Assembly: GCA_021816775.1 (NCBI GenBank) | Contig: JAKAXA010000010.1 | Span: forward strand, 1 to 64,000 | From: Pseudomonadota bacterium | GTDB lineage: Bacteria > Pseudomonadota > Gammaproteobacteria > Steroidobacterales > Steroidobacteraceae | Direction of reading: 5' to 3' | Length of the DNA stretch: 64,000 nucleotides | Shown: positions 19,535 through 30,953 of the stretch, in pieces | Position numbering within the stretch: position 1 is the first letter of the stretch | How the letters are laid out: each line of letters begins with the position of its first letter | Program-made: the position numbers and the translations under genes | The notes under the pieces: generated by a model | The model's database searches: none | What the model saw: only the letters and a program-made list of their open reading frames with translations | What the model was told of the DNA's origin: nothing

Positions 19535-20221
19535 CTAGACAGTCGCCTGACGCGCCAGCGAGAAGCGGTAGCCGCGGCCGCGCAGCGTCTCGATGGGCTT
19601 CAGCCGATCGTACGGATCGAGCTTGCGGCGCAGCCGCCCGACCAGCACCTCGATGACGTTGCTGTCGCGCTCGAAGTCCTGATCGTAGAGCCGCTCGGTG
19701 AGCTCGGCCTTGGAGATCACCTCGCCCGCCCGCAGCATCAGGTGCTCGAGTATGCGGTACTCGAAGGTGGTGAGCTCCACGGGTGCGCCATCGACGGCGA
19801 CGGTCTGGGCGCGCGTATCGAGCGTGACCGGGCCGCACTTGAGCTGCGGGCTCGCCCAGCCGCCGGCGCGGCGCAGCAGCGCCTGCAAGCGCGCGAGCAG
19901 CTCCTCGAAGTGAAAGGGCTTGGAGACGTAATCGTCGGCCCCGGCCTGCAGGCCCTCGACCTTGTCCTGCCAGTTGTCGCGCGCGGTGAGGATGAGGATC
20001 GGATAGGTCTTGCCCGCGGCGCGCAGCTTGCCGATCACCTCCAGTCCCGAGAGCTTCGGCAGGCCGAGGTCGATCACCGCCACATCGAGCGGGTATTCCA
20101 GGCCTGCAAAGAGTCCCTCCTGGCCGTCCTGGGCCACATCGACGGTAAAGCCGGCCTCGGCGAGCTGCGCCTTGAGGCTCTCGCGCAGCGCCGTCTCGTC
20201 TTCAACCACCAGTGCCCGCAT
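19535..20221 (-). CDS. phoP: OmpR/PhoP-family response regulator
   Basis: Transcription regulator of 228 residues. The receiver domain has the acidic pair E8/D9, phosphorylation site D51 in VIDLGLP, switch T79 and K101; the C-terminal winged-helix domain ends with IEVLVGRLRRKLDP and LRGRGYRF. Gene order PepSY protein, regulator, histidine kinase on the minus strand, with gaps of 19 and 20 bases, is the Xanthomonas-type phoPQ arrangement. Likely targets are envelope and Mg2+/acid response genes; the proton ATPase just downstream could be one, which is inference. Confidence 0.9.
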   Translation of the reverse strand: MRALVVEDETALRESLKAQLAEAGFTVDVAQDGQEGLFAGLEYPLDVAVIDLGLPKLSGLEVIGKLRAAGKTYPILILTARDNWQDKVEGLQAGADDYVSKPFHFEELLARLQALLRRAGGWASPQLKCGPVTLDTRAQTVAVDGAPVELTTFEYRILEHLMLRAGEVISKAELTERLYDQDFERDSNVIEVLVGRLRRKLDPYDRLKPIETLRGRGYRFSLARQATV

Positions 20222-20240
20222 GGCCCCTCCCGAGGCAGCT

Positions 20241-20558
20241 TCAGAGGATCTGGCCGCTCGCGGCGTCGACCCGCACGGTGAACACCCGGCCGGACTTGTC
20301 GAGCAGCCTCAGCACGTACACCGTGCGCCCGCCGTCCTTGCGCGTCTCGGCCCGCACCACGCGCGCCTTGAATCGCTGCTCGACCATGCGCACGGCCTGA
20401 GCCATCGACAGGCGCACCTGCGCGGGGGAGCCGGCGCGTGCGGCCCGCGCCACGACAGCCTGTGCCCGAGCCGGCCAGGGCCCGGCCGCGATCAATGCCG
20501 CTGCCGTCACGATCGCGAGGCGCACGCTTGCTTGTGTGAATGGTCGCACTTGGAGCAT
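20241..20558 (-). CDS. Small secreted PepSY-domain protein
   Basis: 105-residue protein with an N-terminal signal peptide (hydrophobic stretch SVRLAIVTAAALIAAGPWPARAQA, cleavage probably after ARAQA) and a single PepSY domain (MAQAVRMVEQRFKARVVRAE... YVLRLLDKSGRVFTVRVDAASGQIL). PepSY domains often inhibit or modulate proteases or kinases in the periplasm. Its place as first gene of the phoPQ-like operon suggests it acts on the sensor or on the envelope signal. The ATG at 20558 was preferred over a TTG 27 bases upstream. Gap to the regulator is 19 bases. Confidence 0.8.
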   Translation of the reverse strand: MLQVRPFTQASVRLAIVTAAALIAAGPWPARAQAVVARAARAGSPAQVRLSMAQAVRMVEQRFKARVVRAETRKDGGRTVYVLRLLDKSGRVFTVRVDAASGQIL

Positions 20559-20668
20559 CTGTTCCGATGCCGGCCGCCGCCCCAAGAGGGCGCCGACCCG
20601 CCGTCCGGCACCCTAGACTACCACCCGTGAATCGGCGCTGAATACGCCGCAGACGCCGGCGCGCGCCC

Positions 20669-21535
20669 TCATTCCGACGCTTTGGCCTCGCGCCACAGGG
20701 CATCCCACGCCTCGGCACCGAGCGGCGCGGGGGCCCGTCCGCCCCCGCCGGCCAGCCGCTCCATGCGCCGGAAGCGCCGCTCGAACTTGTCACTGGCCCG
20801 GCGCAGCGCCTCCTCGGCATCGATCCCCAGGTGGCGGCTCCAGTTCACGAGCGCAAAGAGCACATCGCCGAATTCCTCGACGCCGTGCGCATCGGCCACG
20901 CCGCCGCTCGCCGCGAGCGCCGCGTCGAGTTCGCCGAGCTCCTCGAGCACCTTGGCGCGCACGTCCTCGGGCCGCTGCCAGTCAAAGCCCACCCGCGCGG
21001 CGCGCCGGCCGAGTTTGCTCGCGCGCAGCAGCGCCGGCAGCCCTCGCGGCACGTCCGCGAGCGTGCTGCGGTCCGAGGCGCCCGAGGCAGCTCGCTCGCG
21101 CGCCTTGATCTCGTCCCACTGCAAGGACTGCTCGGCCTCGTTCAGGGGCGGGCCGGGCTCATGGCCGGCGGGCCCCTGGCGCCGCTGCGGCTCCCCGGCC
21201 CGCGGCGCGCCGGCGCCGAACACGTGCGGGTGGCGCCGCACGAGCTTCCCGTGAATTCCCGCCGCCACGTCGGCGAAATCAAACCAGCCGCGCTCCTCGG
21301 CCATGCGCGCGTGGAAGACGACCTGGAAGAGCAGATCGCCGAGCTCCTCGCGCAGCTTCGGTGCATCGTCCCGCTCGATGGCATCGCGGACTTCGTAGGC
21401 CTCTTCGATGGTGTACGGGGCGATGGTGCGGAAATCCTGCGCCCGATCCCAGGGACAGCCGCCCTCGGGGTCGCGCAGGCGCGCCATGAGCGCGAGCAGC
21501 GCCGCGAGCGCCTCGGCCGGCTCAGGGCGGTCCAT
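20669..21535 (-). CDS. mazG: Nucleoside triphosphate pyrophosphohydrolase MazG
   Basis: Hydrolyses NTPs and dNTPs to the monophosphate and pyrophosphate, removing abnormal nucleotides and, in E. coli, lowering ppGpp. The 288-residue product has the N-terminal MazG domain (GCPWDRAQDFRTIAPYTIEEAYEV with metal-ligand EExxE, then EELGDLLFQVVFH) and the second domain (LEELGELDAAL...EEFGDVLFALVNWSRHLGID). A proline/glycine-rich linker (AGAPRAGEPQRRQGPAGHEPG) between them makes it slightly longer than the E. coli enzyme. Its ATG overlaps the Nudix gene end by 14 bases, so the two nucleotide-cleaning enzymes are translationally linked. Confidence 0.95.
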   Translation of the reverse strand: MDRPEPAEALAALLALMARLRDPEGGCPWDRAQDFRTIAPYTIEEAYEVRDAIERDDAPKLREELGDLLFQVVFHARMAEERGWFDFADVAAGIHGKLVRRHPHVFGAGAPRAGEPQRRQGPAGHEPGPPLNEAEQSLQWDEIKARERAASGASDRSTLADVPRGLPALLRASKLGRRAARVGFDWQRPEDVRAKVLEELGELDAALAASGGVADAHGVEEFGDVLFALVNWSRHLGIDAEEALRRASDKFERRFRRMERLAGGGGRAPAPLGAEAWDALWREAKASE

Positions 21536-22166
21536 CGCCGAGCTCGCCGCAACACAGTTGCTGCAGGGTCACGAGCATTCCGGCCGTGGCGCCCCAGATG
21601 TTGTGCTCCCCATAGGGGATGTCCGGCAGTTCGATCTCGACGCTGGTGCCGCGGAAGCGTTGCCGCCGCGGCCGCTGATTGCGCGCGTCGAACACATAGG
21701 CGAGGGGCACCTCGAACACCGCGTCCACCTCCTCGCGCTCGATGTGCAGCTCGAACCCCGGGGCGATGCGGGCAACCACCGGCGTGACCCGAAAGCCGCT
21801 GATGACCACATGGTCGGGCAGGTAGCCGATGACGCTCACGAAGCGCGCTTCGAGCCCGATCTCCTCGTGCGCCTCGCGCAGCGCCGCAGCCGCCGGATCC
21901 GCATCCTCGGCCTCGATCTGCCCGCCGGGGAAGCTGACCTGCCCCGCGTGATTGCGCAGATCGAGCCCGCGGCGCGTGAGCAGGACCGTCGGGCCCTCCG
22001 GGTGATCGACCAGCGGCACCAGCACCGCCGCCGGCGCCGGCGCAGCGGGAAAATAACGGTGCAGCTCGCGGCTGCGCTCGAGGCTCTGGCCGGGCACCAG
22101 CCAGTCCTCGGGCGCATGCCTCGGCCGGCTGCCGGCGAGGCGCGCTTCGATCCGCGCCAGCGTCAC
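21522..22166 (-). CDS. Nudix hydrolase, CoA pyrophosphatase (NudL-like)
   Basis: Predicted to hydrolyse coenzyme A and derivatives to 3',5'-ADP and 4'-phosphopantetheine. The Nudix box with its REAHEEIG core follows FPGGQIEAEDADP, and the extended form DADPxxAALREAxEEIG plus the upstream LRNHAGQVSFPGG is specific to the CoA subfamily. I chose the GTG at 22166 (214 residues), which has GAGGG 4 bases upstream and aligns with the NudL N-terminus (TLARIEARL). Another GTG at 22229 would add 21 residues and overlap fumC. It is cotranscribed with mazG and probably fumC. Confidence 0.85.
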   Translation of the reverse strand: MTLARIEARLAGSRPRHAPEDWLVPGQSLERSRELHRYFPAAPAPAAVLVPLVDHPEGPTVLLTRRGLDLRNHAGQVSFPGGQIEAEDADPAAAALREAHEEIGLEARFVSVIGYLPDHVVISGFRVTPVVARIAPGFELHIEREEVDAVFEVPLAYVFDARNQRPRRQRFRGTSVEIELPDIPYGEHNIWGATAGMLVTLQQLCCGELGDGPP

Positions 22167-22209
22167 GGCGCCCTCGGGCAGAGGCGCCGGACGCGCGGTG
22201 CCGCCCGCG

Positions 22210-23613
22210 TCAACCACCGCCGCCCGCACCGCCCTTGATGCCCCCGCGGGTGAGCTCCTGCGGATCGAGCAGCCGCTCGAGGTCCTCGCGGGAGAGACTG
22301 GTCATCTTCTCGGCCATCTCCCGGATCGGCCGTCCCTCGGCATAGGCCTTCTTGGCGATCGCTGCACCCTTCTCGTAGCCGATCACCGGGTTCAGCGCCG
22401 TCACCAGAATGGGGTTGCGCTCGAGCGCCTCGGCGAGACGCGCCGGATTGACCTTGAAGCCGGCGATCGCCCGGTGACCGAGGAGCCGCGCGACGTTGGC
22501 GAGCAGGCGGATACTCTCGAGCAGGTTGTAGGCGATGACCGGCAGCATGACATTGAGCTGGAAATTGCCCGACTGGCCGGCCACGGTGATGGTGGCATCG
22601 TGGCCGATCACCTGCGCGCACACCATGGCGGTGGCCTCCGGGATCACCGGGTTGACCTTGCCCGGCATGATGCTGCTGCCGGGCTGCAGCGCCGGCAGGG
22701 CGATCTCCCCGAGTCCGGCGAGCGGACCGCTGTTCATCCAGCGCAGATCGTTGGCGATCTTCATCAGGCTGACGGCGATCACCTTCAGCTGCCCCGACAG
22801 CTCGACCGCCGTGTCCTGACTGGAGAGCGCCTCGAAATAGTTGTGCGCCGGCTCGAAGGGGCAGCCGGTCAGCTCCGCGAGCGCCTGGCAGAAGCGCGCG
22901 CCGAAGTCCGGATGAGCGTTGATGCCCGTGCCGACCGCCGTGCCGCCCTGGGCGAGACGATGCAGCCGCGGGGCGGTGGCGGCGAGGCGCTCCATGCCAC
23001 TCTCGACCTGCGCGCGCCAGCCGGACAGCTCCTGCCCGAGCGTCACCGGCATCGCATCCATCAGATGGGTGCGGCCGGTCTTGACCACCGCGCCCACCTC
23101 GGCCTCCTTGGCGCGCAGCGTGCGGCACAGCTCATCGAGCGCCGGGGCGAGATCGCGCCGCACCGCAAGGGCAGCACTCACGTGCAGCGTCGTCGGAATC
23201 ACATCGTTGCTGCTCTGGCCCATGTTGACCTGATCGTTCGGATGCACCGGCCTGCCGAGGCGGCGCGTGGCGAGCGCGCCAATCACCTCGTTGGCGTTCA
23301 TGTTCGTGCTGGTGCCCGAGCCGGTCTGAAACACATCGATCGGGAAGTGCGCATCGTGCCGGCCGTCGGCGACCTCGGCGGCGGCCGCCTCGATCGCCTC
23401 GGCCACGTCCCGATCGAGCATCCCGAGGCGGCTGTTGGCGCGGGCGGCCGCCTGTTTCACCAGACCCAGCGCACCGATGAAGGCCCGCGGCATGGGCCGT
23501 CCGCTCACCGGGAAGTTCTCCACCGCCCGCTGCGTCTGCGCGCCCCAGAGCGCCTCCTGGGGCACCTGCAGCTCGCCCATGCTGTCGTGCTCGATTCGAA
23601 AGGATTTCGTCAT
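22210..23613 (-). CDS. fumC: Class II fumarate hydratase
   Basis: Iron-independent fumarase that converts fumarate and malate in the TCA cycle. The 467-residue protein carries the superfamily signature [11 protein letters not shown], the substrate loop [18 protein letters not shown] near the N terminus and [21 protein letters not shown]. The C terminus is unusually glycine-rich ([12 protein letters not shown]). The ATG at 23613 follows GGAG. It is divergent from purB, which encodes a lyase of the same superfamily. Its downstream neighbours are the Nudix and mazG genes. Confidence 0.96.
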   Translation of the reverse strand: MTKSFRIEHDSMGELQVPQEALWGAQTQRAVENFPVSGRPMPRAFIGALGLVKQAAARANSRLGMLDRDVAEAIEAAAAEVADGRHDAHFPIDVFQTGSGTSTNMNANEVIGALATRRLGRPVHPNDQVNMGQSSNDVIPTTLHVSAALAVRRDLAPALDELCRTLRAKEAEVGAVVKTGRTHLMDAMPVTLGQELSGWRAQVESGMERLAATAPRLHRLAQGGTAVGTGINAHPDFGARFCQALAELTGCPFEPAHNYFEALSSQDTAVELSGQLKVIAVSLMKIANDLRWMNSGPLAGLGEIALPALQPGSSIMPGKVNPVIPEATAMVCAQVIGHDATITVAGQSGNFQLNVMLPVIAYNLLESIRLLANVARLLGHRAIAGFKVNPARLAEALERNPILVTALNPVIGYEKGAAIAKKAYAEGRPIREMAEKMTSLSREDLERLLDPQELTRGGIKGGAGGGG

Positions 23614-23727
23614 GAACTGGCTCCATGGCCCGCGAACGGTTCGCCGTGCCGCGCAGGGCCGCCTGCGGGCGCGGTGCGGTATGGGCTATCATAATGCATT
23701 CGAGCCATTCCCCTTCTCTTGCAGCGC

Positions 23728-25110
23728 ATGAGCGAAACGCACCGCGACGAACTGCCCGCCATCCTCGCCCTCTCGCCGGTCGACGGCCGCTACCGCGCCG
23801 CCACCGAGCCGCTGCGCGAGCTGCTCTCGGAGGCAGGGCTCATCCGCGAGCGCGTGCGCGTCGAGGCGGCCTGGCTCGAGCACCTCGCAGCGGCGGTGCC
23901 GCAGCTGCCCGGAGCCAAACTCGCCGCCCCGGTCCGCGAGCGTGCACACCGTCTCGCCGAGAGCCCGGATAGCGAGTGCGCGGCGGCGGTCAAGGCGATC
24001 GAGGCGCGCATCAATCACGATGTGAAGGCGGTCGAGTACTATGTGCGTGGCGAGCTCGCCGCAGCCGGCGCCGGCGCCCCCACCCTGGAGCTCGTTCACT
24101 TCGGCTGCACCTCCGAGGACATCAACAACGTCAGTTACGCACTGCTGCTGCGCGCCGCGCGCGAGCAGCTGCGCGCGCCCCTTGCGACGCTCGTCGGGGA
24201 GCTCACCGCGCTGGCGCACCACGCTGCCCGCTACGCCATGCTCGCGCGCACCCACGGACAGCCGGCGAGCCCAACCACCCTCGGCAAGGAAGCGGCGAAC
24301 TTCGTGGCGCGATTGCGCCGCGCCGAGCGGCGCTGGGCGGCCGTCGCGATCCTCGGCAAGTGGAACGGCGCGGTCGGCAACTTCAACGCGCATCGCGCCG
24401 CGCTCCCCGAGGTGGACTGGCGCGCCGTGAGCGGCGCGTTCATCGAGTCACTCGGCCTCGAGCGCAACGCCTACACCACGCAGATCGAGCCGCACGACTG
24501 GATCGGCGAGTACTGCGATGCGCTCGCCGGATTGAATGTCGTGCTGCTCGACCTCAGCCGCGACTTCTGGGGGTATATCTCGCTCGGGTATCTCAAGCAG
24601 CGCGCGCTCGCCGGTGAGGTCGGCTCATCGACCATGCCGCACAAGGTCAACCCCATCGACTTCGAAAACGCCGAAGGCAACCTCGGCATCGCCAACGCGC
24701 TGCTGCGCCACTTCGCCGAGAAGCTGCCGGTATCGCGCTGGCAGCGCGACCTGACCGACTCGACCGTGCTGCGCAACCTCGGCGTCGCGCTCGGTCACTC
24801 GTTGATCGCCTGGCGGGCGCTCACGCGGGGACTCGGCAAGGTCGAGGCGGATGCGACCCGCATGCGCACCGATCTCGACGGCGCCTGGGAGGTGCTCGGC
24901 GAGGCGGTGCAGACGGTGCTGCGCGCGGCGGGCATCCCCGAGGGCTACGAGCGGCTGAAGGCCTTCACCCGCGGACGCTCCATCGATGAGCACTCGCTCG
25001 GGGAGTTCATCGAGACGCTGCCCCTGCCGGCAGAGCAGAAGCGCCGGCTGCGCCGACTGCACCCGGCCGACTACATCGGCTGGGCCGTGGAGTTGGCCGA
25101 CGAAATATGA
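23728..25110 (+). CDS. purB: Adenylosuccinate lyase
   Basis: Splits adenylosuccinate to AMP and fumarate and SAICAR to AICAR in purine synthesis. The 460-residue product is of the E. coli type: LSPVDGRYR at the start, FGCTSEDINNVSYAL, ARTHGQPASPTTLGKE, and signature SSTMPHKVNPIDFENAEGN. I used the ATG at 23728; a TTG 9 bases upstream is less likely. CATAAT at 23690-23695 inside GGCTATCATAATGC may be the -10. The fumarate it releases could be used by fumarase C encoded divergently, though both are housekeeping genes. Confidence 0.96.
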   Translation: MSETHRDELPAILALSPVDGRYRAATEPLRELLSEAGLIRERVRVEAAWLEHLAAAVPQLPGAKLAAPVRERAHRLAESPDSECAAAVKAIEARINHDVKAVEYYVRGELAAAGAGAPTLELVHFGCTSEDINNVSYALLLRAAREQLRAPLATLVGELTALAHHAARYAMLARTHGQPASPTTLGKEAANFVARLRRAERRWAAVAILGKWNGAVGNFNAHRAALPEVDWRAVSGAFIESLGLERNAYTTQIEPHDWIGEYCDALAGLNVVLLDLSRDFWGYISLGYLKQRALAGEVGSSTMPHKVNPIDFENAEGNLGIANALLRHFAEKLPVSRWQRDLTDSTVLRNLGVALGHSLIAWRALTRGLGKVEADATRMRTDLDGAWEVLGEAVQTVLRAAGIPEGYERLKAFTRGRSIDEHSLGEFIETLPLPAEQKRRLRRLHPADYIGWAVELADEI

Positions 25111-25183
25111 CAAATCGCGCCCACGGCGCGCGGGCGAATCTGTGACCGGCTCGGTACGGCCGCGTGCCCCGGTCTCTCTATTA

Positions 25184-25227
25184 TTGCGGTCGCAGTCTGC
25201 GCAGCAGACGTGGTTGATGGACCGCAA
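25184..25227 (+). other. Inverted repeat just before a start codon
   Basis: TTGCGGTC (25184-25191) and GACCGCAA (25220-25227) are perfect 8-base inverted arms around a 28-base loop, ending 2 bases before the GTG at 25230. The hairpin could sequester the translation start of the next gene or act as an operator. It has no T-tract. Confidence 0.4.
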
Positions 25228-25229
25228 CA

Positions 25230-25811
25230 GTGTCTCCAGGTGTCGAGATCGCAGAATACAACGTGCTCGAGGGGCTGGCGCATGCTCGCTACGCGCCGGA
25301 ATCCGACCCCTGCGAGGACACCTGCAACCTCGAGGCGCTGACGGTGCTGACCTCGCTCAACGAGGCGCGCACCGCGGTCAACCAGGTCGCCGCGCGAGCT
25401 CAGCGGCTGCTGTCGATCTACACGCCGAACCTCGAGCCGGAGCTCTACGATCAGAGCGAGTTTCTCGAGGTGGTCAAGCGCCTGGTGCTCGCGCGCCCGT
25501 TCGCCAAGGTACGCGTGCTGATCGGCGAGCCGGGGCGCTCGAGCGTCGACGGACACCGCTTCCTCGCCATGGCGCGGCGGCTCTCCAGCTGCATCGATGT
25601 GCGCAACCTCCCGGCGCGCAACGGCTCGCCGCACTGCGCGTATCTCATCGCCGATGAGCGCGCCATCATGTACCGGCTGCGGGCCGATTGCTGGGACGGT
25701 ATTGCCGATCTCGACAACGCACCAGTCGCGCGGCTGTACCTGCACGAGTTCGACCAGCTCTGGGACACCTGCACGCCCCCGGAGAGCCTGCGCCTCGCCC
25801 GCCCGGCCTGA
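25230..25811 (+). CDS. Conserved protein of unassigned function (phospholipase-D-like/DUF7931-like region)
   Basis: 193-residue soluble protein. I do not recognise a catalytic motif. The central part (AQRLLSIYTPNLEPELYDQSEFLEVVKRL...KVRVLIGEP...VDGHRFLAMARRLSS) resembles the small alpha/beta domain found C-terminal to some acetyltransferases (DUF7931-like), where DNA- or lipid-like phosphodiester recognition has been guessed; no HKD motif is present. The GTG at 25230 is the first start after an in-frame stop at 25215; no clear Shine-Dalgarno. It ends 33 bases before nudJ. Codon use looks like neighbouring genes. Confidence 0.6.
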   Translation: MSPGVEIAEYNVLEGLAHARYAPESDPCEDTCNLEALTVLTSLNEARTAVNQVAARAQRLLSIYTPNLEPELYDQSEFLEVVKRLVLARPFAKVRVLIGEPGRSSVDGHRFLAMARRLSSCIDVRNLPARNGSPHCAYLIADERAIMYRLRADCWDGIADLDNAPVARLYLHEFDQLWDTCTPPESLRLARPA

Positions 25812-25824
25812 GTCGACGCCCCGC

Positions 25825-25842
25825 GGCGGATATAATTCCGCC
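25825..25842 (+). promoter_or_regulatory. Consensus -10 hexamer inside a palindrome before nudJ
   Basis: GGCGGA-TATAAT-TCCGCC is a perfect 6-bp inverted repeat with a consensus -10 (25831-25836) at its centre. The nudJ ATG is 8 bases after TATAAT, with no Shine-Dalgarno. A -35 is not obvious. Confidence 0.45.
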
Positions 25843-25844
25843 CC

Positions 25845-26324
25845 ATGCCCAATCCCGAAATCACCGTCGCGGCGCTCGCCGAGGCCGAGGGGCGCTTTCT
25901 GCTGGTCGAGGAGAGCATCGACGGGCAGCTCGTGCTCAATCAGCCGGCCGGTCACCTGGAGCGCGGCGAGACGCTCCTCGAGGCGGTCGTGCGCGAGGTG
26001 CGCGAGGAGAGCGCCTGGAAGTTCACCCCCGAGCGGCTGCTCGGGGTGTACCTGTGGCGCCAGCCGCGCACGCAGCGCCTCTACAAGCGCTTCGCCTTCA
26101 CCGGCACGGTGAGCGATCACCGGGCGCACCAGAGACTCGACAGCGGCATCGTCGCCACGCGCTGGATGAGGCCGGATGAGATTCGCGCGCGGCACGAGCA
26201 GCTGCGCAGCCCGCTCGTGCTGCGCTGCCTCGAGGATTACCTCGCCGGCCTGCGCGTGCCGCTCGAGCCGATCGCGCGGCTCGAATTCGACGGGGCGCTC
26301 GCCGTGCCCGCCGAGGCACTATGA
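25845..26324 (+). CDS. nudJ: Nudix hydrolase, NudJ-like phosphatase
   Basis: 159-residue Nudix protein with the box GHLERGETLLEAVVREVREE at about residues 36-55 and the NudJ-type lead-in NQPAGHLE. NudJ of E. coli hydrolyses thiamine pyrophosphates and nucleoside di/triphosphates. The next gene is mnmA, overlapping by 4 bases (ATGA); the same nudJ-mnmA order occurs in E. coli (ymfB-trmU), which supports the symbol. The later SDHRAHQRLDSGIVATRWMRPDEI region fits the subfamily. Confidence 0.87.
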   Translation: MPNPEITVAALAEAEGRFLLVEESIDGQLVLNQPAGHLERGETLLEAVVREVREESAWKFTPERLLGVYLWRQPRTQRLYKRFAFTGTVSDHRAHQRLDSGIVATRWMRPDEIRARHEQLRSPLVLRCLEDYLAGLRVPLEPIARLEFDGALAVPAEAL

Positions 26325-27403
26325 AGCGCGCCATCGTCGGCCTCTCAGGCGGCGTCGACTCGGCGGTCGCCGCGCTGTGCCTGAAGGAGCAGGGCTGGGA
26401 GGTGCAGGGCCTGTTCATGAGCAACTGGGAAGAGGACGAGGACGGGTACTGCACGGCCGCCGAGGACTTCCAGGACGCGCGCGCCGTGGCCCACGAACTC
26501 GGCATCCCGCTGCACCGGGTGAGCTTCGCGGCCGAGTACCGCGAGCGCGTCTTTGAGCATTTTCTCTGCGAGCACCGCGCCGGGCGCACCCCCAATCCCG
26601 ACGTGCTGTGCAACCGCGAGATCAAATTCGGCGTGGCGCTGCGCTATGCCGAGCGTCTCGGCGCCGAGTACTTCGCCACCGGGCACTATGCGCGGCTCGT
26701 CAGCGGCGCCGGCGGCCCCGAGCTGCACAAGGCGCGAGATGCGGCCAAGGACCAGAGCTATTTCCTGCACGCCGTGGAGCGGCGCGAGCTGGCGCGCACG
26801 CTGATGCCGATCGGCGAGCTCGAGAAATCCGAGGTGCGCGCGCGCGCGCGTGAGGCGGGCCTGCCGGTGTTCGACAAGCCCGACAGCACCGGGATCTGCT
26901 TCATCGGCGAGCGCCCGTTCCGCGAGTTCCTCGGCCGATTTCTCGAGGAGCGGCCCGGCCCGATCGAGACCGGCGACGGCGAGGCGCTCGGTGAGCATCG
27001 CGGGCTGTCCTTCTATACCCTCGGTCAGCGCGCCGGGCTCAACATCGGCGGGCGACCGGGGCGGCCGGAGCTTCCGTGGTACGTGGCGGCCAAGGACCCC
27101 CGGCGCAATGCGCTCATCGTCGTGCAGGGACAGGATCATCCTCTGCTGCTCAGCGCAGCGCTCACCACCGGCCCGCTGCACTGGCTCTCGCGCCCTCGCG
27201 CCGAGCCCTTTGCCTGCGCCGTCAAGGTGCGCTACCGCCAGGCCGACCAGCGGGCGAGGCTCGAGCCGCTCCCGGACGGGGCGGCCCGGATCGTGTTCGA
27301 GCGGCCGCAGCGGGCGGTCACGCCCGGGCAGTACGCCGTCGTGTACGAAGGCGAGCGCTGCCTCGGGGGGGGCGTGATCGAATCCGTGGCCCGCGCGGCC
27401 TGA
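26321..27403 (+). CDS. mnmA: tRNA-specific 2-thiouridylase
   Basis: Makes 2-thiouridine at wobble position 34 of tRNA Lys, Glu and Gln. The 360-residue enzyme has the PP-loop motif GLSGGVDSAV (6-15), the FMSNWEEDEDGYCTAAEDFQDA insertion typical of gammaproteobacteria, catalytic cysteine in NPDVLCNREIKF, and a second catalytic cysteine in DSTGICFIGERPFREFL. Its ATG overlaps the nudJ stop. A persulfide relay such as the Tus proteins is needed in E. coli but is not in view. Confidence 0.96.
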   Translation: MKRAIVGLSGGVDSAVAALCLKEQGWEVQGLFMSNWEEDEDGYCTAAEDFQDARAVAHELGIPLHRVSFAAEYRERVFEHFLCEHRAGRTPNPDVLCNREIKFGVALRYAERLGAEYFATGHYARLVSGAGGPELHKARDAAKDQSYFLHAVERRELARTLMPIGELEKSEVRARAREAGLPVFDKPDSTGICFIGERPFREFLGRFLEERPGPIETGDGEALGEHRGLSFYTLGQRAGLNIGGRPGRPELPWYVAAKDPRRNALIVVQGQDHPLLLSAALTTGPLHWLSRPRAEPFACAVKVRYRQADQRARLEPLPDGAARIVFERPQRAVTPGQYAVVYEGERCLGGGVIESVARAA

Positions 27404-27486
27404 GCCGGACCGGCCTGAATTGGTATTAGGAATTGCCGCCGCGCCTCGCGTGCCGGCGACACTCAGCGGGCGGGCGTGAGAGCGAC

Positions 27487-27492
27487 TATAAT
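27487..27492 (+). promoter_or_regulatory. Consensus -10 hexamer upstream of acnA
   Basis: TATAAT (in GCGACTATAATCCGCG) lies 40 bases before the acnA ATG. No good -35 is present at 16-18 bases, so the promoter may depend on an activator or on weak upstream contacts. Confidence 0.4.
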
Positions 27493-27532
27493 CCGCGCCG
27501 CCTTTTTCTGGCCCTCCCGGAGAGCTCCACTC

Positions 27533-30223
<2,691 letters not shown>

Positions 30224-30229
30224 TCGGCC

Positions 30230-30273
30230 GCCGGGAGCGCAATGCCGGCCCGGCCAGGCAGCGCGCTCCCGGC
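30230..30273 (+). terminator. Strong stem-loop after acnA
   Basis: GCCGGGAGCGC (30230-30240) and GCGCTCCCGGC (30263-30273) form a perfect 11-bp stem; the 22-base loop contains a nested GCCGG/CCGGC pair. It starts 6 bases after the acnA stop. No T-tract follows, so it may work as an RNA 3'-end stabiliser as much as a terminator. Confidence 0.5.
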
Positions 30274-30294
30274 AGCCCGCTTCGGTTCAGGCGC

Positions 30295-30939
30295 ATGCGG
30301 CTCGCGGTCTTCGATCTCGACGGAACGATCACCCGCCACGACACCCTCGCCCCCTACGTGTGCGGCTTCCTGCTGCACCATCCGTGGCGCATGCCGCGCG
30401 CGCTGGGGGTGATTCCGGCGCTGCTCGGCTTCGCACTCGGGATCTGCGGGCGTGGCACGCTGAAGGCGGCGCTGATGCGCTCGGCGCTCGGCGGCGTCTC
30501 GCGCCAGGACCTTGAGCGCTGGACGGAGCGCTTCGTCACCCGGCTGCTCGCGCGCGGAACCTTCGCAGGCGCCAGAGAGCGCATCGCAGCACACGCGCGA
30601 GCCGGCGATCATCTGGTGCTGATGAGCGCGAGCCCCGATCTGTACGTGCCGGCGATCGCCCGGGCGCTCGGCTTTCACGAGTCGATCAGCACCGGCGTGC
30701 GCTGGCGCGGGGAGCGGCTCGACGGGCGCCTCGCCACCGCGAACCGCCGGGGCGCGGAAAAAGTCCGCTGCCTGCGCCAGCTGCGCGAGCGCCTGCCCGG
30801 CGAGGCGAGCGCCTACGGCAACTCCCTCAGCGACATCGCACACCTCGCGCTCGTCGAGCACGGCGTGCTGATCAACGGCAGCGCCCGTGCGCGGCGCGCG
30901 GCGCGGCTCGCCGGCATCGACTGCGTGCGCTGGCACTGA
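30295..30939 (+). CDS. HAD-IB family phosphatase
   Basis: 214-residue haloacid-dehalogenase-type hydrolase with nucleophile D7 and D9 in FDLDGTIT, motif II LMSASPDLY, and motif III/IV YGNSLSDIAHL. The hydrophobic segment near residues 30-55 (MPRALGVIPALLGFALGICG) and the FRLR-type layout resemble the SerB/CicA/PgpC branch, whose members dephosphorylate phosphoserine-like or phosphatidylglycerophosphate substrates. Substrate not assignable. The gene follows the stem-loop after acnA by 21 bases and converges on kynA. Confidence 0.8.
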   Translation: MRLAVFDLDGTITRHDTLAPYVCGFLLHHPWRMPRALGVIPALLGFALGICGRGTLKAALMRSALGGVSRQDLERWTERFVTRLLARGTFAGARERIAAHARAGDHLVLMSASPDLYVPAIARALGFHESISTGVRWRGERLDGRLATANRRGAEKVRCLRQLRERLPGEASAYGNSLSDIAHLALVEHGVLINGSARARRAARLAGIDCVRWH

Positions 30940-30953
30940 GTGGCCGGGCGGCC

